64,000 nt of DNA from Patiriisocius marinistellae (GCF_009014635.1 NZ_BKCF01000001.1:744001-808000), one strand, 5' to 3'. Shown: positions 19,200 through 30,100, counted from the stretch's first letter. A program made the numbers and translations. The notes: a model not told the origin generated them from the sequence alone.

Positions 19200-19271
19200 T
19201 GAATGGGGTTCTTACTTTAAGTTACAAAAGTAAGGATTTGATTTGTGGGAAAGCAGGCTAGATAGTATTTA

Positions 19272-20537
19272 TTAAAGCTTGAGATAAAAAGTGAATTTTG
19301 CAGAAACATTATCTTCAAAATCTGGTAGATTGTAAAAACCATAACGGTATGCAAAACTAAGTCCGAAACCAAAAGCGATTTTATTTAATTCAAAACCAGA
19401 CTCATTAAACACCTGATCAAGTGTATTGAATGGTATACCTATATGTTTTTCTTGATTGTCTAAATTACCTACAGCATGGCGAGTTACTATAACTAACTCA
19501 GGTTTTAGCCACTCAGCAATATAAAAACGTCTTAAGCTATGTCTTACTTGAAGTGAAGTAAGTTTATCTGAGAAAAATTCACCAAAATACATAGTTTCAA
19601 AACTACGGCGCCCTGCCACAGAAAACCGTTGTAAAATTTCGTCTTTCGTAGGGTTATTAGGATAAGCGTGAAATAAATGTGTTAATGGAACATCGCCTGT
19701 TGCCAGTAATCCCTCTAATAAAAAATTTGTTGAAGAAAGATCTGTTCTTTTTATATAGTAATCTAGTTTGAGACCAAATTTTGTGTAATTAAAATCACTT
19801 CCAGTAATGCCGCTAAATCCTTGTGTAATTTGAGCACTTATTTTTGGGAAACCATCAAAGTATTCTATGCGACCATCTTCGGCAGTGAAAAAATTAGTTT
19901 TTGGACTTATTCTAACCGAAACGGTTGCTTCTGCAGTTTCGTAATCTGAGATGGGTGTTTCGTCAAGGACATATTGGTAGTCTTCAATTTGTTCAATCCG
20001 ACTTCGGGATATTCTGGCTTCTGCTAAAAATTTTGGAGAGAATTCAGTTTGTATGTTTGTTTGCCAAGTACGATGCTTGTAAAATTGAGTGACATTTACA
20101 AGACGAGGTTCAAAAACTGAATATACTCTGTCATCTGTGAGGTATTTAAATGAACCTATCTCGGCAATATCATCAATATAATATAGGTTTATCCACGTTT
20201 TTTTTTCTTTATTGATCCGAAGGCTATTTCCTAAACTAAATTTTATATCTCTATCTTTAAATCCATAAGCAAAATATCCTCCTATCTTATAGCGATCACT
20301 TAATTTATCATTAGTTGTGCCTCCTATACCTAGACGAAGTCCCTCATAATTGTTGTATTTTATAATATACTTTAAATCAACGTCAAAGAAACTTACAGGG
20401 TAAAAACCATTTACAAATGGACTTTCTTTTTTCTCTGCTCTAGTAGCAGATGTATCTTGTTTGGTTTGTATTGCAGGCTCTTGCGCGTATGACAGTAAAG
20501 GCACTGTCAATAATAAGAGTAATAGATAGTAACGCAT
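19272..20537 (-). CDS. Outer-membrane beta-barrel protein related to DUF5686
   Basis: 421 residues with a signal peptide ending LLSYAQ, followed by a long run of aromatic beta-strands (YEGLRLGIGGTTN, YKIGGYFAYGFKD, TWINLYYIDD) and a C-terminal strand VSAKFTFYLKL typical of an outer-membrane barrel. The sequence resembles the C-terminal barrel of DUF5686/carboxypeptidase-regulatory-like proteins of flavobacteria, but it lacks their N-terminal domain and is about half their length. It lies between frr and the MMPL gene on the same strand. The role is unknown; lipid or protein handling at the outer membrane next to an MMPL transporter is a guess. Confidence 0.75.
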   Translation of the reverse strand: MRYYLLLLLLTVPLLSYAQEPAIQTKQDTSATRAEKKESPFVNGFYPVSFFDVDLKYIIKYNNYEGLRLGIGGTTNDKLSDRYKIGGYFAYGFKDRDIKFSLGNSLRINKEKKTWINLYYIDDIAEIGSFKYLTDDRVYSVFEPRLVNVTQFYKHRTWQTNIQTEFSPKFLAEARISRSRIEQIEDYQYVLDETPISDYETAEATVSVRISPKTNFFTAEDGRIEYFDGFPKISAQITQGFSGITGSDFNYTKFGLKLDYYIKRTDLSSTNFLLEGLLATGDVPLTHLFHAYPNNPTKDEILQRFSVAGRRSFETMYFGEFFSDKLTSLQVRHSLRRFYIAEWLKPELVIVTRHAVGNLDNQEKHIGIPFNTLDQVFNESGFELNKIAFGFGLSFAYRYGFYNLPDFEDNVSAKFTFYLKL

Positions 20538-20580
20538 AAAATTGCAAAAAGGTAAGGATGAGTAATGTAAAAGTATACAT

Positions 20581-20602
20581 AAAGCGGCATTAGAGCCGCT
20601 TT
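20581..20602 (-). terminator. Intrinsic terminator after frr
   Basis: AAAGCGGC (20581-20588) pairs with GCCGCTTT (20595-20602) over a 6-nt loop. It sits 31 bp past the frr stop. The T-run is short, so it may be weak. Confidence 0.6.
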
Positions 20603-20632
20603 ATTGTGTATAGTTTAACTTAATGTAAAGAA

Positions 20633-21187
20633 TTACACTGTCATTATTTCTTTTTCTTTCACTGTAAGTAATTCATCTATAGTTTTAATGTGTGCGTTGG
20701 TCATTTCTTGAACATCGTCTTCAAGGTTTTTTTGAAGGTCTTCACTAATGTCAAGGTCTTTAATTTCGTTCATCGCATTTTTACGGTCGTTACGAACTCC
20801 TATTTTTGATTCTTCTGCTTCATGCTTTGCCTGTTTTGCAAGATCACGACGGCGCTCTTCTGTTAGAGGTGGTACATTAATGATAACGCTTTCTCCATTA
20901 TTCATAGGATTAAAACCTAAGTTTGCTAGGTGAATTCCTTTTTCAATTTCTGGTATTAACCCTTTTTCCCAAGGCGCAATAGTTATTGTCATACCGTCTG
21001 GTGTATTGACATTAGCAACTTGACTCAAAGGTGTAGGGCTGCCATAATAGTCTACCATTACTCCACCTACCATTGAAGGAGTTGCTTTCCCAGCGCGTAT
21101 ATTAACAAATTTCTTTTTAAGATGCGTTAGCGCATTTGCCATTGCCTCTTTTGTGCTGTCAATTATAAAATCTATTTCGTCTTCCAT
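20633..21187 (-). CDS. frr: Ribosome recycling factor
   Basis: 184 residues, exactly family length. Recognised by LKKKFVNIRAGKATPSMVGGVMVDYYGSPTPLSQVANV, the DGMTITIAPWEKG strand, the PPLTEERRRDLAKQAKHEAEESKIGVRNDRK helix region and the C-terminal helix. With EF-G it splits the post-termination ribosome complex. It follows pyrH on the same strand (243 bp gap), the conserved pyrH-frr order. Confidence 0.97.
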   Translation of the reverse strand: MEDEIDFIIDSTKEAMANALTHLKKKFVNIRAGKATPSMVGGVMVDYYGSPTPLSQVANVNTPDGMTITIAPWEKGLIPEIEKGIHLANLGFNPMNNGESVIINVPPLTEERRRDLAKQAKHEAEESKIGVRNDRKNAMNEIKDLDISEDLQKNLEDDVQEMTNAHIKTIDELLTVKEKEIMTV

Positions 21188-21430
21188 TTTAATATTCCGT
21201 ATATGCGGATAGCTTTAATTGTTTAGAATTTCCTATGTGTTTCACTTTAGAAATACTAATTTAATTTTTGTTGTAATGAGTCTTATTCAAAATTCAGACC
21301 ATCCCAAAAATAGTAATTTATTTTATCTTGATACTTATATAGAAATAACTATAGTGTATTTTGTACTATTCTCTTCGGAAATGTGACTGAAATAAAAAAT
21401 CTACCGTTGTTTTAAAATTTCGGCTATTGC

Positions 21431-22138
21431 TTAAAGATTTACTTTAGTTCCAATTTTTTCACCCATCACTACTTTCATCAAATTACCTTTAGTGTTCATG
21501 TCAAAAACTATAATTGGTAATTCGTTTTCTTGACTAAGAGTAAATGCTGTAGTGTCCATCACTTTAAGACCTTTTCGTAATACATCTTCAAAACTTATGT
21601 CATCAAATTTAGTGGCATCACTATTTTTTTCTGGGTCGCTTGAGTATATACCGTCAACACGTGTTCCCTTTAAAATAACATCTGCTTTAATTTCAATTGC
21701 CCTTAAAACAGCTGCGCTATCAGTTGTGAAATAAGGGTTTCCTGTACCCCCTCCAAAAATTACAACGCGACCTTTTTCCATATGTCGCATTGCTTTACGG
21801 CGTATAAATGGCTCTGCAACTTCGTTAATTTTAATGGCGCTTTGTAAACGTACTTGAATATCTTCATCTTCTAAGGCACTTTGTAGTGCTAAGCCATTAA
21901 TAACAGTTGCTAGCATGCCCATATGGTCACCTTGAACACGATCCATTCCACGACTAGCACCTGCAACTCCTCTAAAAATATTACCGCCACCTATAACAAT
22001 GGCAACTTCTACTTTTTTATCTACAAGTTCTTTGATTTCCTGAGCATATTCTGCAAGTCTAATAGGATCTATACCGTATTGACGTTCGCCCATTAAGGCC
22101 TCGCCCGAAAGTTTTAAAAGGATTCTTTTGTAGTGCAT
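21431..22138 (-). CDS. pyrH: Uridylate kinase (UMP kinase)
   Basis: 235 residues from the ATG at 22138 ([18 protein letters not shown]). The open frame runs further upstream to 22399, but that extension would give an 87-residue low-complexity N-terminus, overlap the divergent M23 gene and has no counterpart in the family, so I reject it. Motifs: [22 protein letters not shown], a [21 protein letters not shown] nucleotide-binding loop and a [11 protein letters not shown] segment. It phosphorylates UMP to UDP in pyrimidine synthesis and is usually allosterically regulated by GTP/UTP. Confidence 0.97.
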   Translation of the reverse strand: MHYKRILLKLSGEALMGERQYGIDPIRLAEYAQEIKELVDKKVEVAIVIGGGNIFRGVAGASRGMDRVQGDHMGMLATVINGLALQSALEDEDIQVRLQSAIKINEVAEPFIRRKAMRHMEKGRVVIFGGGTGNPYFTTDSAAVLRAIEIKADVILKGTRVDGIYSSDPEKNSDATKFDDISFEDVLRKGLKVMDTTAFTLSQENELPIIVFDMNTKGNLMKVVMGEKIGTKVNL

Positions 22139-22322
22139 GTGTGTGGATTTGTTGGCTACAAAAATAGTTAAAAAGTTGTTAGTTGATAGATGGTGGCGGT
22201 TGTTTTTAGTTAAGATTCGAGTATTATTAAAATAATAGGTTGTATTAACCTTAGCCATGTTGTGATGACATTTATTTATTTTTTCGATGTGTTGATATGT
22301 ATAACCATTAAAATTATAAATC

Positions 22323-23720
22323 ATGAAAACACTATTATTTATGTCCATTGTGTTGTTTAGCGCATTAAGTTTTTCACAAAATAAGCCACAAAAGAACATG
22401 ATGCTGCCAACTACTTTTAAATCTGTTTCATTTGAAAAATCAAAATGTATTACTACTGTTCAGAGGCAAATTGTACGAAATGATATTGAAATAAATAAGC
22501 AATTTATTTTACGAGAAAACCCCAATGCTTTTGATAGAAAGGGAAGCCACCCATTATTTATACTTCCATTACAATCCAAATCCTCATTTGATAATTATGG
22601 ATATTACATTGTCAATAATCAAGTAGATCAAAATCTTGCTTTTAATAATAATTTAGAAGATTATAATTGTGATGAACGCACGTACGATTGGAATAGTGGA
22701 AATCATGAGGGTACAGATTTTGTTTTGTGGCCTTATCCCTGGAAGTATATGCAAGAAGAGGTAATGGAAATTGTTGCTGCTAGTGAGGGAATAATAGTGG
22801 ATAAGAGAGATGGAAATTTTGACTTAAATTGTGATAACAGTGGCAATCCATTATGGAATGGAATTGTTGTAGAGCATATAGATGGGTCACAAGCTTGGTA
22901 TTGGCATTTTAAAAATGGTGCTATCACTAATAAAAACATTGGAGACACGGTTGCTCAAGGCGAATATTTAGGTGCTGCAGGGAGTTCTGGTAGTAGTACT
23001 GTTCCTCATTTACATTTTGAAGTTTATGATGCAAATAATAATTTAATAGATCCGTATACGGGGCCTTGTAATATGTTAAATAATGATAGTTGGTGGCTTA
23101 ATCAGCCAGCGTATTTTGTTCCTAAAATTAATCATTTATCAACCCATAATACTCAAAATTTTGATGATGACTGTGGTGTTGTTGAAAACACCTATGAAGA
23201 ACTTAATTTTATTCAAGGAGAAACTGTTTATTTTAGAATTTTTTATAGAGATATTCAAACAAATATGAATACTCATATTACAGTAAATAACCCTGACGGG
23301 GTTATTGTCTATGATTATGATTTTGTTTCACCTTGGCCTAACTTAACAGGTGCTTATGCAGAGTGGCAATACCCAATTGACTCGAGTTTTGACGATGGAG
23401 TTTATACTATTACGGTAATGTTTTCTGGTGATATCTATGAAACAATTTTTGGAGTTAACACTAATTTAGGTAATGATGATATTGAAACACCTACTTTCTC
23501 GATAGTTCCTAATCCATCTGCTCAATTTATTACAGTAGAAAGTAATGTTATTGTACAGGAAATAACCATTTATGATGTGCATGGTAAAAATATTTTATGC
23601 AAAAAGCCTAGAGATATTAATTTTAAATTAGATTTAAGTGCGTTAAATGATGGATTGTATCTTGCTCAAATCACAACAGAAACTGGATTTAAAATTTTAA
23701 AGCGGATTATTAAGAATTAA
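22323..23720 (+). CDS. Secreted M23 metallopeptidase with T9SS C-terminal sorting domain
   Basis: 465 residues: a signal peptide ending SALSFSQ, a propeptide-like region, then the LasA/LytM peptidase fold with metal ligands H and D in [14 protein letters not shown], a WYWHFKN strand, and the H-x-H motif [14 protein letters not shown] beta-sandwich linker follows, and the C-terminus (about 390-465) is a type A T9SS sorting domain ([16 protein letters not shown] ... [22 protein letters not shown]). It should cleave peptidoglycan cross-links or Gly-rich proteins outside the cell. It is the only plus-strand gene inside a conserved minus-strand ribosomal/pyrH block, which suggests local insertion. 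Confidence 0.92.
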   Translation: MKTLLFMSIVLFSALSFSQNKPQKNMMLPTTFKSVSFEKSKCITTVQRQIVRNDIEINKQFILRENPNAFDRKGSHPLFILPLQSKSSFDNYGYYIVNNQVDQNLAFNNNLEDYNCDERTYDWNSGNHEGTDFVLWPYPWKYMQEEVMEIVAASEGIIVDKRDGNFDLNCDNSGNPLWNGIVVEHIDGSQAWYWHFKNGAITNKNIGDTVAQGEYLGAAGSSGSSTVPHLHFEVYDANNNLIDPYTGPCNMLNNDSWWLNQPAYFVPKINHLSTHNTQNFDDDCGVVENTYEELNFIQGETVYFRIFYRDIQTNMNTHITVNNPDGVIVYDYDFVSPWPNLTGAYAEWQYPIDSSFDDGVYTITVMFSGDIYETIFGVNTNLGNDDIETPTFSIVPNPSAQFITVESNVIVQEITIYDVHGKNILCKKPRDINFKLDLSALNDGLYLAQITTETGFKILKRIIKN

Positions 23721-23735
23721 AGAATCTAAAAAATA

Positions 23736-23769
23736 AAATCCGTCTTTGGCAAAAGCCATAGACGGATTT
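23736..23769. terminator. Bidirectional terminator between the M23 gene and tsf
   Basis: AAATCCGTCT (23736-23745) pairs with AGACGGATTT (23760-23769), with an inner TGGC/GCCA stem and an AAAA loop. A-rich on the left and T-containing on the right, it serves the two convergent genes. Confidence 0.85.
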
Positions 23770-23790
23770 ATGTAAATATAAAATTTTGGT

Positions 23791-24759
23791 TTAAGCCAAA
23801 GTAACTCTTTTAAATCCTACAACTTTTACATCACCATAAGAAGTTACGTGATCTGCTACGCTTTTCTTATCATCCATAATAAAGTTTTGATCTAATAAAG
23901 CCATCTCATGGTCAAGGGTTGTATTGTCAGCTACAAAACGCTCCATTTTACCTGGAAGGATACGGTCCCAGATTTGCTCTGGTTTTCCTTCAGCTTTTAA
24001 CTCAGCTTTAGCAGCCTCTTCAGCTTTTGCTAAAACATCATCGTTTAATTGAGCTCTAGATATAAAGCTAGGTACATTTTTTAATGTTTTTCCAAGACGT
24101 CCAAGTTCAATATTATCTTTTTCAATTGCAGCAATACGAGCTTCAGTTTCGCTAGCAACAAATGCTGGATCAAAATCTTTGTAAGATAGTGTAGTCGCTC
24201 CCATAGAGGCAACTTGCATTGATACTTCTTTTGCTAATTGAGCAGCATTATCAACTGGTGTAGAAAGACCTGTTAAAGCGCCAATTTTCTTCCCGTGAAT
24301 ATAAGTCCCAACAAAAGGAGCTTCAAGAACTTCAAACCCTCCAATTTCTAATTTTTCACCAATTACTCCTGTTTGCTCAATTAATTTTTCGGCAACAGTC
24401 ATATCTGCATCAAATTTTGCAGCTAGGAAAGATTCTTTTGTATCGTGATTGATTGCAATTGCAGCCATATCATTAGCCATTGCAGTATAAGAGTCGTTGT
24501 TTGCAACAAAATCAGTCTCACAGTTTAAAGACAATACAACGCCTCTTGTATTAGCATCGTTTATTTTTGAAACAACAGCACCTTCACTTGAGTCACGGTC
24601 TGCTCTTTTTTCAGCAATTTTTTGTCCTTTTTTTCTAAGAACAGTAATTGCATCTTCCATGTTACCTTCAGCTTCAACAAGGGCGTTTTTACAGTCCATC
24701 ATTCCAGCTCCAGTAGCTTTTCTTAATTCGTTTACTTGTGCAGCAGTTATTTTTGCCAT
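23791..24759 (-). CDS. tsf: Translation elongation factor Ts
   Basis: 322 residues. The N-terminal UBA-like domain holds the signature LRKATGAGMMDCKNALVEA and DAITVLRKKGQ, followed by the core with VLSLNCETDFVANND, the TDF motif that contacts EF-Tu. It is the nucleotide exchange factor for EF-Tu. It is somewhat longer than the E. coli protein (283), as common in Bacteroidota. It lies downstream of rpsB on the same strand, but a terminator separates the two, so part of its expression may be independent. Confidence 0.97.
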   Translation of the reverse strand: MAKITAAQVNELRKATGAGMMDCKNALVEAEGNMEDAITVLRKKGQKIAEKRADRDSSEGAVVSKINDANTRGVVLSLNCETDFVANNDSYTAMANDMAAIAINHDTKESFLAAKFDADMTVAEKLIEQTGVIGEKLEIGGFEVLEAPFVGTYIHGKKIGALTGLSTPVDNAAQLAKEVSMQVASMGATTLSYKDFDPAFVASETEARIAAIEKDNIELGRLGKTLKNVPSFISRAQLNDDVLAKAEEAAKAELKAEGKPEQIWDRILPGKMERFVADNTTLDHEMALLDQNFIMDDKKSVADHVTSYGDVKVVGFKRVTLA

Positions 24760-24823
24760 TATAATCGTAGATTATATTCCCTTGAATAAGAGAATCTCGT
24801 TAATAATTTGATTTAATTTAAAA

Positions 24824-24870
24824 AAAGTCGCTTCGCAAATTTCAATGTTAGAAATGAACTTAGCGACTTT
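24824..24870 (-). terminator. Terminator or attenuator between rpsB and tsf
   Basis: Outer stem AAAGTCGCT (24824-24832) with AGCGACTTT (24862-24870); the inner region can form a second ATTTC/GAAAT stem. On the minus strand the 3' arm runs into T7. It lies between two genes that are usually co-transcribed, so partial termination is possible. Confidence 0.75.
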
Positions 24871-24937
24871 TATATTTTATGAAATAGTTAAGATTTCAAA
24901 ATATATTATAAGTGTTGCATTAAAGCAACTCAAAAAT

Positions 24938-25843
24938 TTATTCTTCTTCTTTAGCTGCTTCTAAAGTCTCTTTTTTAGACTCTAATTTCACAGGTTTTTT
25001 TGCATCAGCCATTGCTTTTTCGTCGCTTACGCTAGTTGTAGGAGCTTCGCTTACTTTAGTAGCATCTTTTGCAGGAGCTGCTTTTTTAGCAGGTTTGTCT
25101 GCTTTTTTAGTTTTAGCTTTAGTGTCATCTCCACCTTCTTTTCCTGCTTTGCGTTCTGCTAATCCTTCAATAATAGCACCAGAGACAGCACTCATTATTT
25201 TCTCGATAGACTTAGATGCATCATCATTTGATGGAATTACATAATCAATAACTCTAGGGTCACTGTTAGTATCAACCATTGCAAAAATTGGAATATTTAA
25301 TTTAATTGCTTCAGCTACTGCGATGTGCTCACGTGTAGTGTCAACAACAAATAATGCTGCTGGAAGACGGCTCATTTCGCTAATAGAACCTAAGTTCTTT
25401 TCTAATTTAGCACGTAAACGATCTACTTGTAAACGTTCTTTTTTTGATAGTGTTAAGAAAGTACCATCTTGCTTCATTCTATCAATTGTAGCCATTTTTT
25501 TAACAGCTTTACGAATAGTAACAAAGTTTGTTAACATCCCACCAGGCCATCTCTCAGTAATGTATGGCATATTTGCAGCTTTTGCTTTATCTGCAACGAT
25601 GTCTTTTGCCTGTTTTTTTGTAGCTACAAAAAGTACTTTTCTACCAGATGCTGCAATTTTTTTCAAAGCTTCACTAGCCTCGTCAATCTTTGCTGCAGTT
25701 TTGTATAAGTTAATAATATGAATCCCGTTACGCTCCATGTAGATGTAAGGAGCCATGTTTGGATTCCATTTTCTTGTTAGGTGACCAAAGTGTACACCTG
25801 CTTTTAGAAGTTCTTTAACTTCCATGTTGTTGTCTGTTGCCAT
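24938..25843 (-). CDS. rpsB: 30S ribosomal protein S2
   Basis: 301 residues. The S2 core runs from LLKAGVHFGHLTRKWNPNMAPYIYMERNGIHIINLYKT to about residue 230, with RWPGGMLTNF and DTNSDPRVIDYVIPSNDDA recognised. The last ~70 residues are a Lys/Ala/Glu/Thr-rich low-complexity tail (TKAKTKKADKPAKKAAPAK onward), absent from the compact S2 of E. coli (241 residues). Similar tails occur in Bacteroidota S2; their role is unknown. It lies in the order rplM-rpsI-rpsB-tsf. Confidence 0.97.
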   Translation of the reverse strand: MATDNNMEVKELLKAGVHFGHLTRKWNPNMAPYIYMERNGIHIINLYKTAAKIDEASEALKKIAASGRKVLFVATKKQAKDIVADKAKAANMPYITERWPGGMLTNFVTIRKAVKKMATIDRMKQDGTFLTLSKKERLQVDRLRAKLEKNLGSISEMSRLPAALFVVDTTREHIAVAEAIKLNIPIFAMVDTNSDPRVIDYVIPSNDDASKSIEKIMSAVSGAIIEGLAERKAGKEGGDDTKAKTKKADKPAKKAAPAKDATKVSEAPTTSVSDEKAMADAKKPVKLESKKETLEAAKEEE

Positions 25844-25917
25844 TTTGTTTTAGTTTACGTTCTGTGTGTTTAGATGTCAATCTGCGCAATGCGTATGATT
25901 TAGATACTAAACTAATT

Positions 25918-26035
25918 GTCCCGCCCGGCAGAGCGGGACTAACAGCTTATTAAAAAATATGTATGAACTTTTTGTAACTTTAAATAGCTTACGCTAGTTT
26001 AAAGCGTTTCCACAACAAGTGCGGAATGACAATGC
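25918..26035. repeat. GC-rich hairpin and repeat-like fragment in the rpsI-rpsB gap
   Basis: GTCCCGC (25918-25924) pairs with GCGGGAC (25933-25939) across an 8-nt loop; it is far more GC-rich than its surroundings. About 60 bp further on, a stretch at 25999-26030 (CGTTTCCACAACAAGTGCGG followed by AATGACA) resembles the dispersed intergenic repeats with CATTCCGC cores seen in many Bacteroidota genomes. Both look like foreign short repeat insertions. No second copy of either lies in this window. Confidence 0.5.
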
Positions 26036-26058
26036 TTTTGCATTGACATAAAAAAATA

Positions 26059-26445
26059 TTAACGTTTCGAGAATTGGAACTTTTTTCTTGCTTTCTTTTG
26101 TCCAAATTTCTTTCTTTCTACCATTCTTGGATCTCTTGTTAAAAGTCCTTCTGGCTTTAATATTCCTCTGTTTTCATCGTTCAACGTACACATCGCTCTA
26201 GATAATGCAAGTCTAATAGCTTCAGCTTGACCAGTGATACCACCTCCAAAAACATTAACATTAATGTCAAAAGTAGTTTCGTTTTCAGTCAACATTAATG
26301 GTTGCTTTACTTTGTAGCGCAACGTAGATGTTGTAAAATAGTGATCAAGTGGACGCTTGTTGATAACGATCATTCCTTTACCTTCTGTAAGGTAAACTCT
26401 CGCAACAGCGGTTTTTCTTCTTCCGATTTTGTGTATAGTATCCAT
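26059..26445 (-). CDS. rpsI: 30S ribosomal protein S9
   Basis: 128 residues, family length. HKIGRRKTAVARVYL at the N-terminus, NVFGGGITGQAEAIRLALSRAM in the middle and the basic C-terminal tail KKFGQKKARKKFQFSKR, which reaches the ribosomal P site. The ATG overlaps the rplM stop (TAATG), so L13 and S9 are translationally coupled. Confidence 0.98.
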   Translation of the reverse strand: MDTIHKIGRRKTAVARVYLTEGKGMIVINKRPLDHYFTTSTLRYKVKQPLMLTENETTFDINVNVFGGGITGQAEAIRLALSRAMCTLNDENRGILKPEGLLTRDPRMVERKKFGQKKARKKFQFSKR

Positions 26446-26903
26446 TACTTAGTTGCGGTGTTAATTTTAACTTCTCTTGGTTTTTGTGCTTCTTGACCGT
26501 GGTTTGCATCTGCATACACTTTCAAGTTTCTAAAAAGTACTGCACCTAATTTGTTCTTAGGTAGCATTCCTTTAACCGCTTTCTCAACAACGCGTGCTGG
26601 ATTCTTGTCTTTCAACTCAGTGGCAGTCAAGCTACGTTGTCCACCTGGGTAACCCGTGTGACGAATGTAAGACTTGTCTCTCCATTTGTTTCCTGTTAAT
26701 TGGACGTTGCTTGCGTTTATGATAATCACATTGTCTCCGCAATCCACGTGAGGTGTAAAGCTAGGCTTGTGTTTACCGCGAAGTAATTTTGCAACTTCAC
26801 TCGCAAGACGACCTAATGTTTGCCCGTCCGCATCCACTACTAACCACTCTTTTACAACTGTGGCTTTGTTAGCAGATACTGTTTTGTAACTTAATGTATC
26901 CAT
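26445..26903 (-). CDS. rplM: 50S ribosomal protein L13
   Basis: 152 residues. [53 protein letters not shown] and AVKGMLPKN are all L13 signatures. It is the first gene of the rplM-rpsI unit, with a perfect consensus promoter 56 bp upstream. Confidence 0.98.
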   Translation of the reverse strand: MDTLSYKTVSANKATVVKEWLVVDADGQTLGRLASEVAKLLRGKHKPSFTPHVDCGDNVIIINASNVQLTGNKWRDKSYIRHTGYPGGQRSLTATELKDKNPARVVEKAVKGMLPKNKLGAVLFRNLKVYADANHGQEAQKPREVKINTATK

Positions 26904-26958
26904 TATAGTTCTTTGTCTAATATTAATAATTATTTTCTGTCCTTATTCTAAGGGTTGG

Positions 26959-26989
26959 CAAAAGTAATCTTATTTGTTTGAATAACAAA
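26959..26989 (-). promoter_or_regulatory. Perfect Bacteroidota-type promoter of rplM-rpsI
   Basis: On the minus strand TTTG (26989-26986), exactly 19 bp, then TACTTTTG (26966-26959): a full match to TTTG-N19-TAnnTTTG. Expected transcription start near 26952-26955, giving a ~50-nt leader before rplM. Confidence 0.85.
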
Positions 26990-27097
26990 CAGTAGTGTGC
27001 TTATTTTTTAATCAAATGTACTTCGGAAATATTAATCTATAGGCTAATGTTTAAATATGAATATAAAATGCAAGATTTACTCTCTAGTTTTGTGGCA

Positions 27098-27144
27098 AAA
27101 AAATATGGGTGTTGTTACATTTCCGAAGAAATACGACAACACCC
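27098..27144 (-). terminator. Intrinsic terminator of the pyruvate carboxylase gene
   Basis: GGGTGTTGT (27107-27115) pairs with ACAACACCC (27136-27144). On the minus strand the stem is followed by ATATTTTTTT. The 20-nt loop contains a CTTCGGAAAT copy that can itself form a small ATTTC-TTCG-GAAAT hairpin. It lies 33 bp past the gene's stop. Confidence 0.85.
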
Positions 27145-27176
27145 AATTGTGTTACTTATCATATTATTGTAATCTT

Positions 27177-30100
27177 TTATTCTATTTTTAATACAAGATC
27201 TCCAGTCATCACCATTTCGCCTTCTTTTAAGTCAACAGAAGCTACAGTTCCATTTTTTAATGCAGTCACCGTAGTCTCCATTTTCATTGCTTCAATAATA
27301 AAGAGATGGTCATTTTCTTTAATTTTTTGTCCTGGTTTTATTAGAATTTTATATAGCATTCCTTGTAAAGGAGCCCCGTACTCATTGTCGTTATCTCCAT
27401 CTGCTTTTATGTTTTGCTGTACTTTTATGTCCATTGATTTGTCTTCAATCTCTACAAAGCGATTTTCACCATTTACTTTGAAGAAAACCATGCGTTTGCC
27501 TTCATCATTGGGAGGAGTGACCGATAGTAGCTTTACAATAATGGTTTTTCCAGGTTCTAACTCAATCATGATTTCCTCACGTTGTTTCATTCCATAGAAA
27601 AAGTTTTTTGTAGGCAAGATTGACACATTGCCGAAGAGCTTGTATTTTTCATGTGCTTGTTCAAAAACACGGGGATATAGACTGTAGCTTAAAAAATCTT
27701 CAAACTCAATCTCTCTACTAAAATCTTTTTGAAATTTCTTTTTAAAGGCTTTAAATTCTACTTCAAAATCGATGGGTTCTAAATGTGCATTGGGTCTATC
27801 TGTATAGGCAACTTCATTTTTTAGAATAATAGCTTGCAACTCTTTTGGGAAACCATCCTTGGGCTGTCCTAAATCTCCTTTAAAGAAACTTACTACAGAT
27901 TCTGGAAACGAAAGGTTCGTACCACGCTCAAAAATATCGGCAGTTGTCAAATTATTTGTAACCATATAAATTGCCATATCTCCTACAACCTTAGAACTAG
28001 GTGTCACTTTCACTAAATTTCCGAAGAGCATATTTACCTCAGCATACATTTTTTTTACTTCACTAAAACGGTCGCCAAGGCCTAGTGCAGTTGCCTGAGG
28101 GCGTAAGTTTGAATATTGACCACCAGGAATCTCATGCGTATATACCTCAGCTGTTCCTGCCTTTAAGTCAGACTCAAAAGGGTAATAATACTCGCGTATG
28201 TCTTCCCAGTAATTAGAATAACTATTTAATGAAGTTATATTTATAGGGTTTGCACGCTCGTGGTGCTTGGTCATTTCAACAATACTATTAAAATTAGGTT
28301 GTGAAGTCAACCCACTTAAACCAGCTAATGCAACATCTACAACATCAACTCCTGCTTCAATTGCTTTTAAATAGGTTGCGGATTGAATTGAAGAAGTATC
28401 GTGCGTGTGTAAATGTAACGGTAAATCAACCGTGTCCTTAAGTGCGCCTATAAGCTCAGTTGCAGCGTAGGGAGTTAATAATCCCGCCATATCCTTTATT
28501 GCTATAATATGTGCTCCAGCATTTTCAAGATCTTTTGCTAATTGTGTGTAATATGTTAATGTATATTTTGTGTTGTTTTTGTCAAGTATGTCTCCAGTGT
28601 AACTTATAGCAGCTTCTGCAAGTCCCCCTGTTTTATTGCGTACATATTCTATACTTGGAGCCATTGCATTCACCCAATTTAAAGAGTCAAAAATCCTAAA
28701 GATATCAACACCATTTTCCCAAGATTTTTCTACAAATTTTTCAATTAAATTATCTGGATATGCTTTGTAGCCTACACCATTTGAACCTCTCAACAGCATT
28801 TGAAATAATACGTTAGGCATTAGTTCTCTTAACTGTCTTAATCGCGTCCACGGACTTTCATTTAAAAAGCGCATACAAACATCAAATGTAGCGCCGCCCC
28901 ACATTTCAATACTAAAAATTTCGGGATGGTTTTTTGCATAGCTTTCTGCTACAGCAACCATGTCTTTTGTTCGCATGCGTGTTGCTAGCAATGATTGGTG
29001 CGCATCTCTAATTGTGGTATCTGTGTAGTGAATTTTCTTTTCGTTTTTTAACCATTTTGAAAAACCTTCGGGGCCTAGCTCGGTCAATAAATCTTTTGTT
29101 CCCTTCGGAAATGAAGCATTTGCATCAAAGGAAGGTACAATAGGGTTTCTAAAAATTTTACTGTTATCAACAAATTTTACGTCAGGATTTCCATTTACAA
29201 TAACTTCACCTAGATAGTTTGTAATCTTAGTAGTTCTATCCTGTGGAATTTTAATTTTGAATAGTGAAGGATTTTGCTTTATAAAATTTACAGAAGCTTT
29301 TCCGTTTCTAAAATCATCATGCAAAATTACATTTTGAAGAAAATGTACGTTTGTTTTTACACCTCTAATTCTAAATTCCTTTAATGCCCTGCTCATTTTA
29401 CGAACAGCGCCGTCCAACGTTCTCCCGTGTGCCGAAACTTTTACAAGCATTGAGTCAAAAAACGGACTTACGTTATAGGATTGGTAGATGCTCCCAGCAT
29501 CAAGCCTTATTCCCATTCCAGATGCACTACGATAGGTTGTAATAGTACCATAATCTGGTGTAAAGTCGTTTGTTGGATCTTCAGTAGTTAGTCTACATTG
29601 CAACGCAAAGCCGTATGTTGCAAGTGAATCTTGACCGTAAATTTTAATCTGTTGGTCATCAAGTTTGTAGCCACCTGCTATAAATATTTGTGATTTTATA
29701 AGGTCAATTCCTGTGACCATTTCGGTAACTGTATGTTCTACTTGTATACGTGGATTTACCTCAATGAAGTAAATACTATTATCATCATCAACTAAAAACT
29801 CAACAGTACCTACGTTATTATAATTAACCTCTCCAGCAATAGCAAGAGCATATTCATATAACTTATCTTTTACTGATTGAGATACGTTAAATGATGGTGC
29901 TACTTCGACAACTTTTTGATGACGCCTTTGTACAGAACAGTCACGCTCAAAAAGGTGTCTAATATTTCTGTGGTTATCTGCGACTATTTGTACTTCAATA
30001 TGCTTAGGGTTCTCCACGTATTTTTCCAAAAACATGGTGTCATCTCCAAATGAATTTAAAGCTTCATTTTTAGCAGACTCAAAATTTTTCTCAAGCTCCT

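Noticed and set aside
22139-22399. N-terminal extension of pyrH frame (87 residues)
   Set aside because: Low-complexity, Asn-rich, overlaps the divergent M23 gene and is absent from the family; the ATG at 22138 fits the family start.
27119-27132. CTTCGGAAAT as a UUCG-tetraloop hairpin explaining the repeat family
   Set aside because: Only this copy forms a full 5-bp stem; at most other sites flanking bases do not pair, so hairpin formation is not the conserved property.
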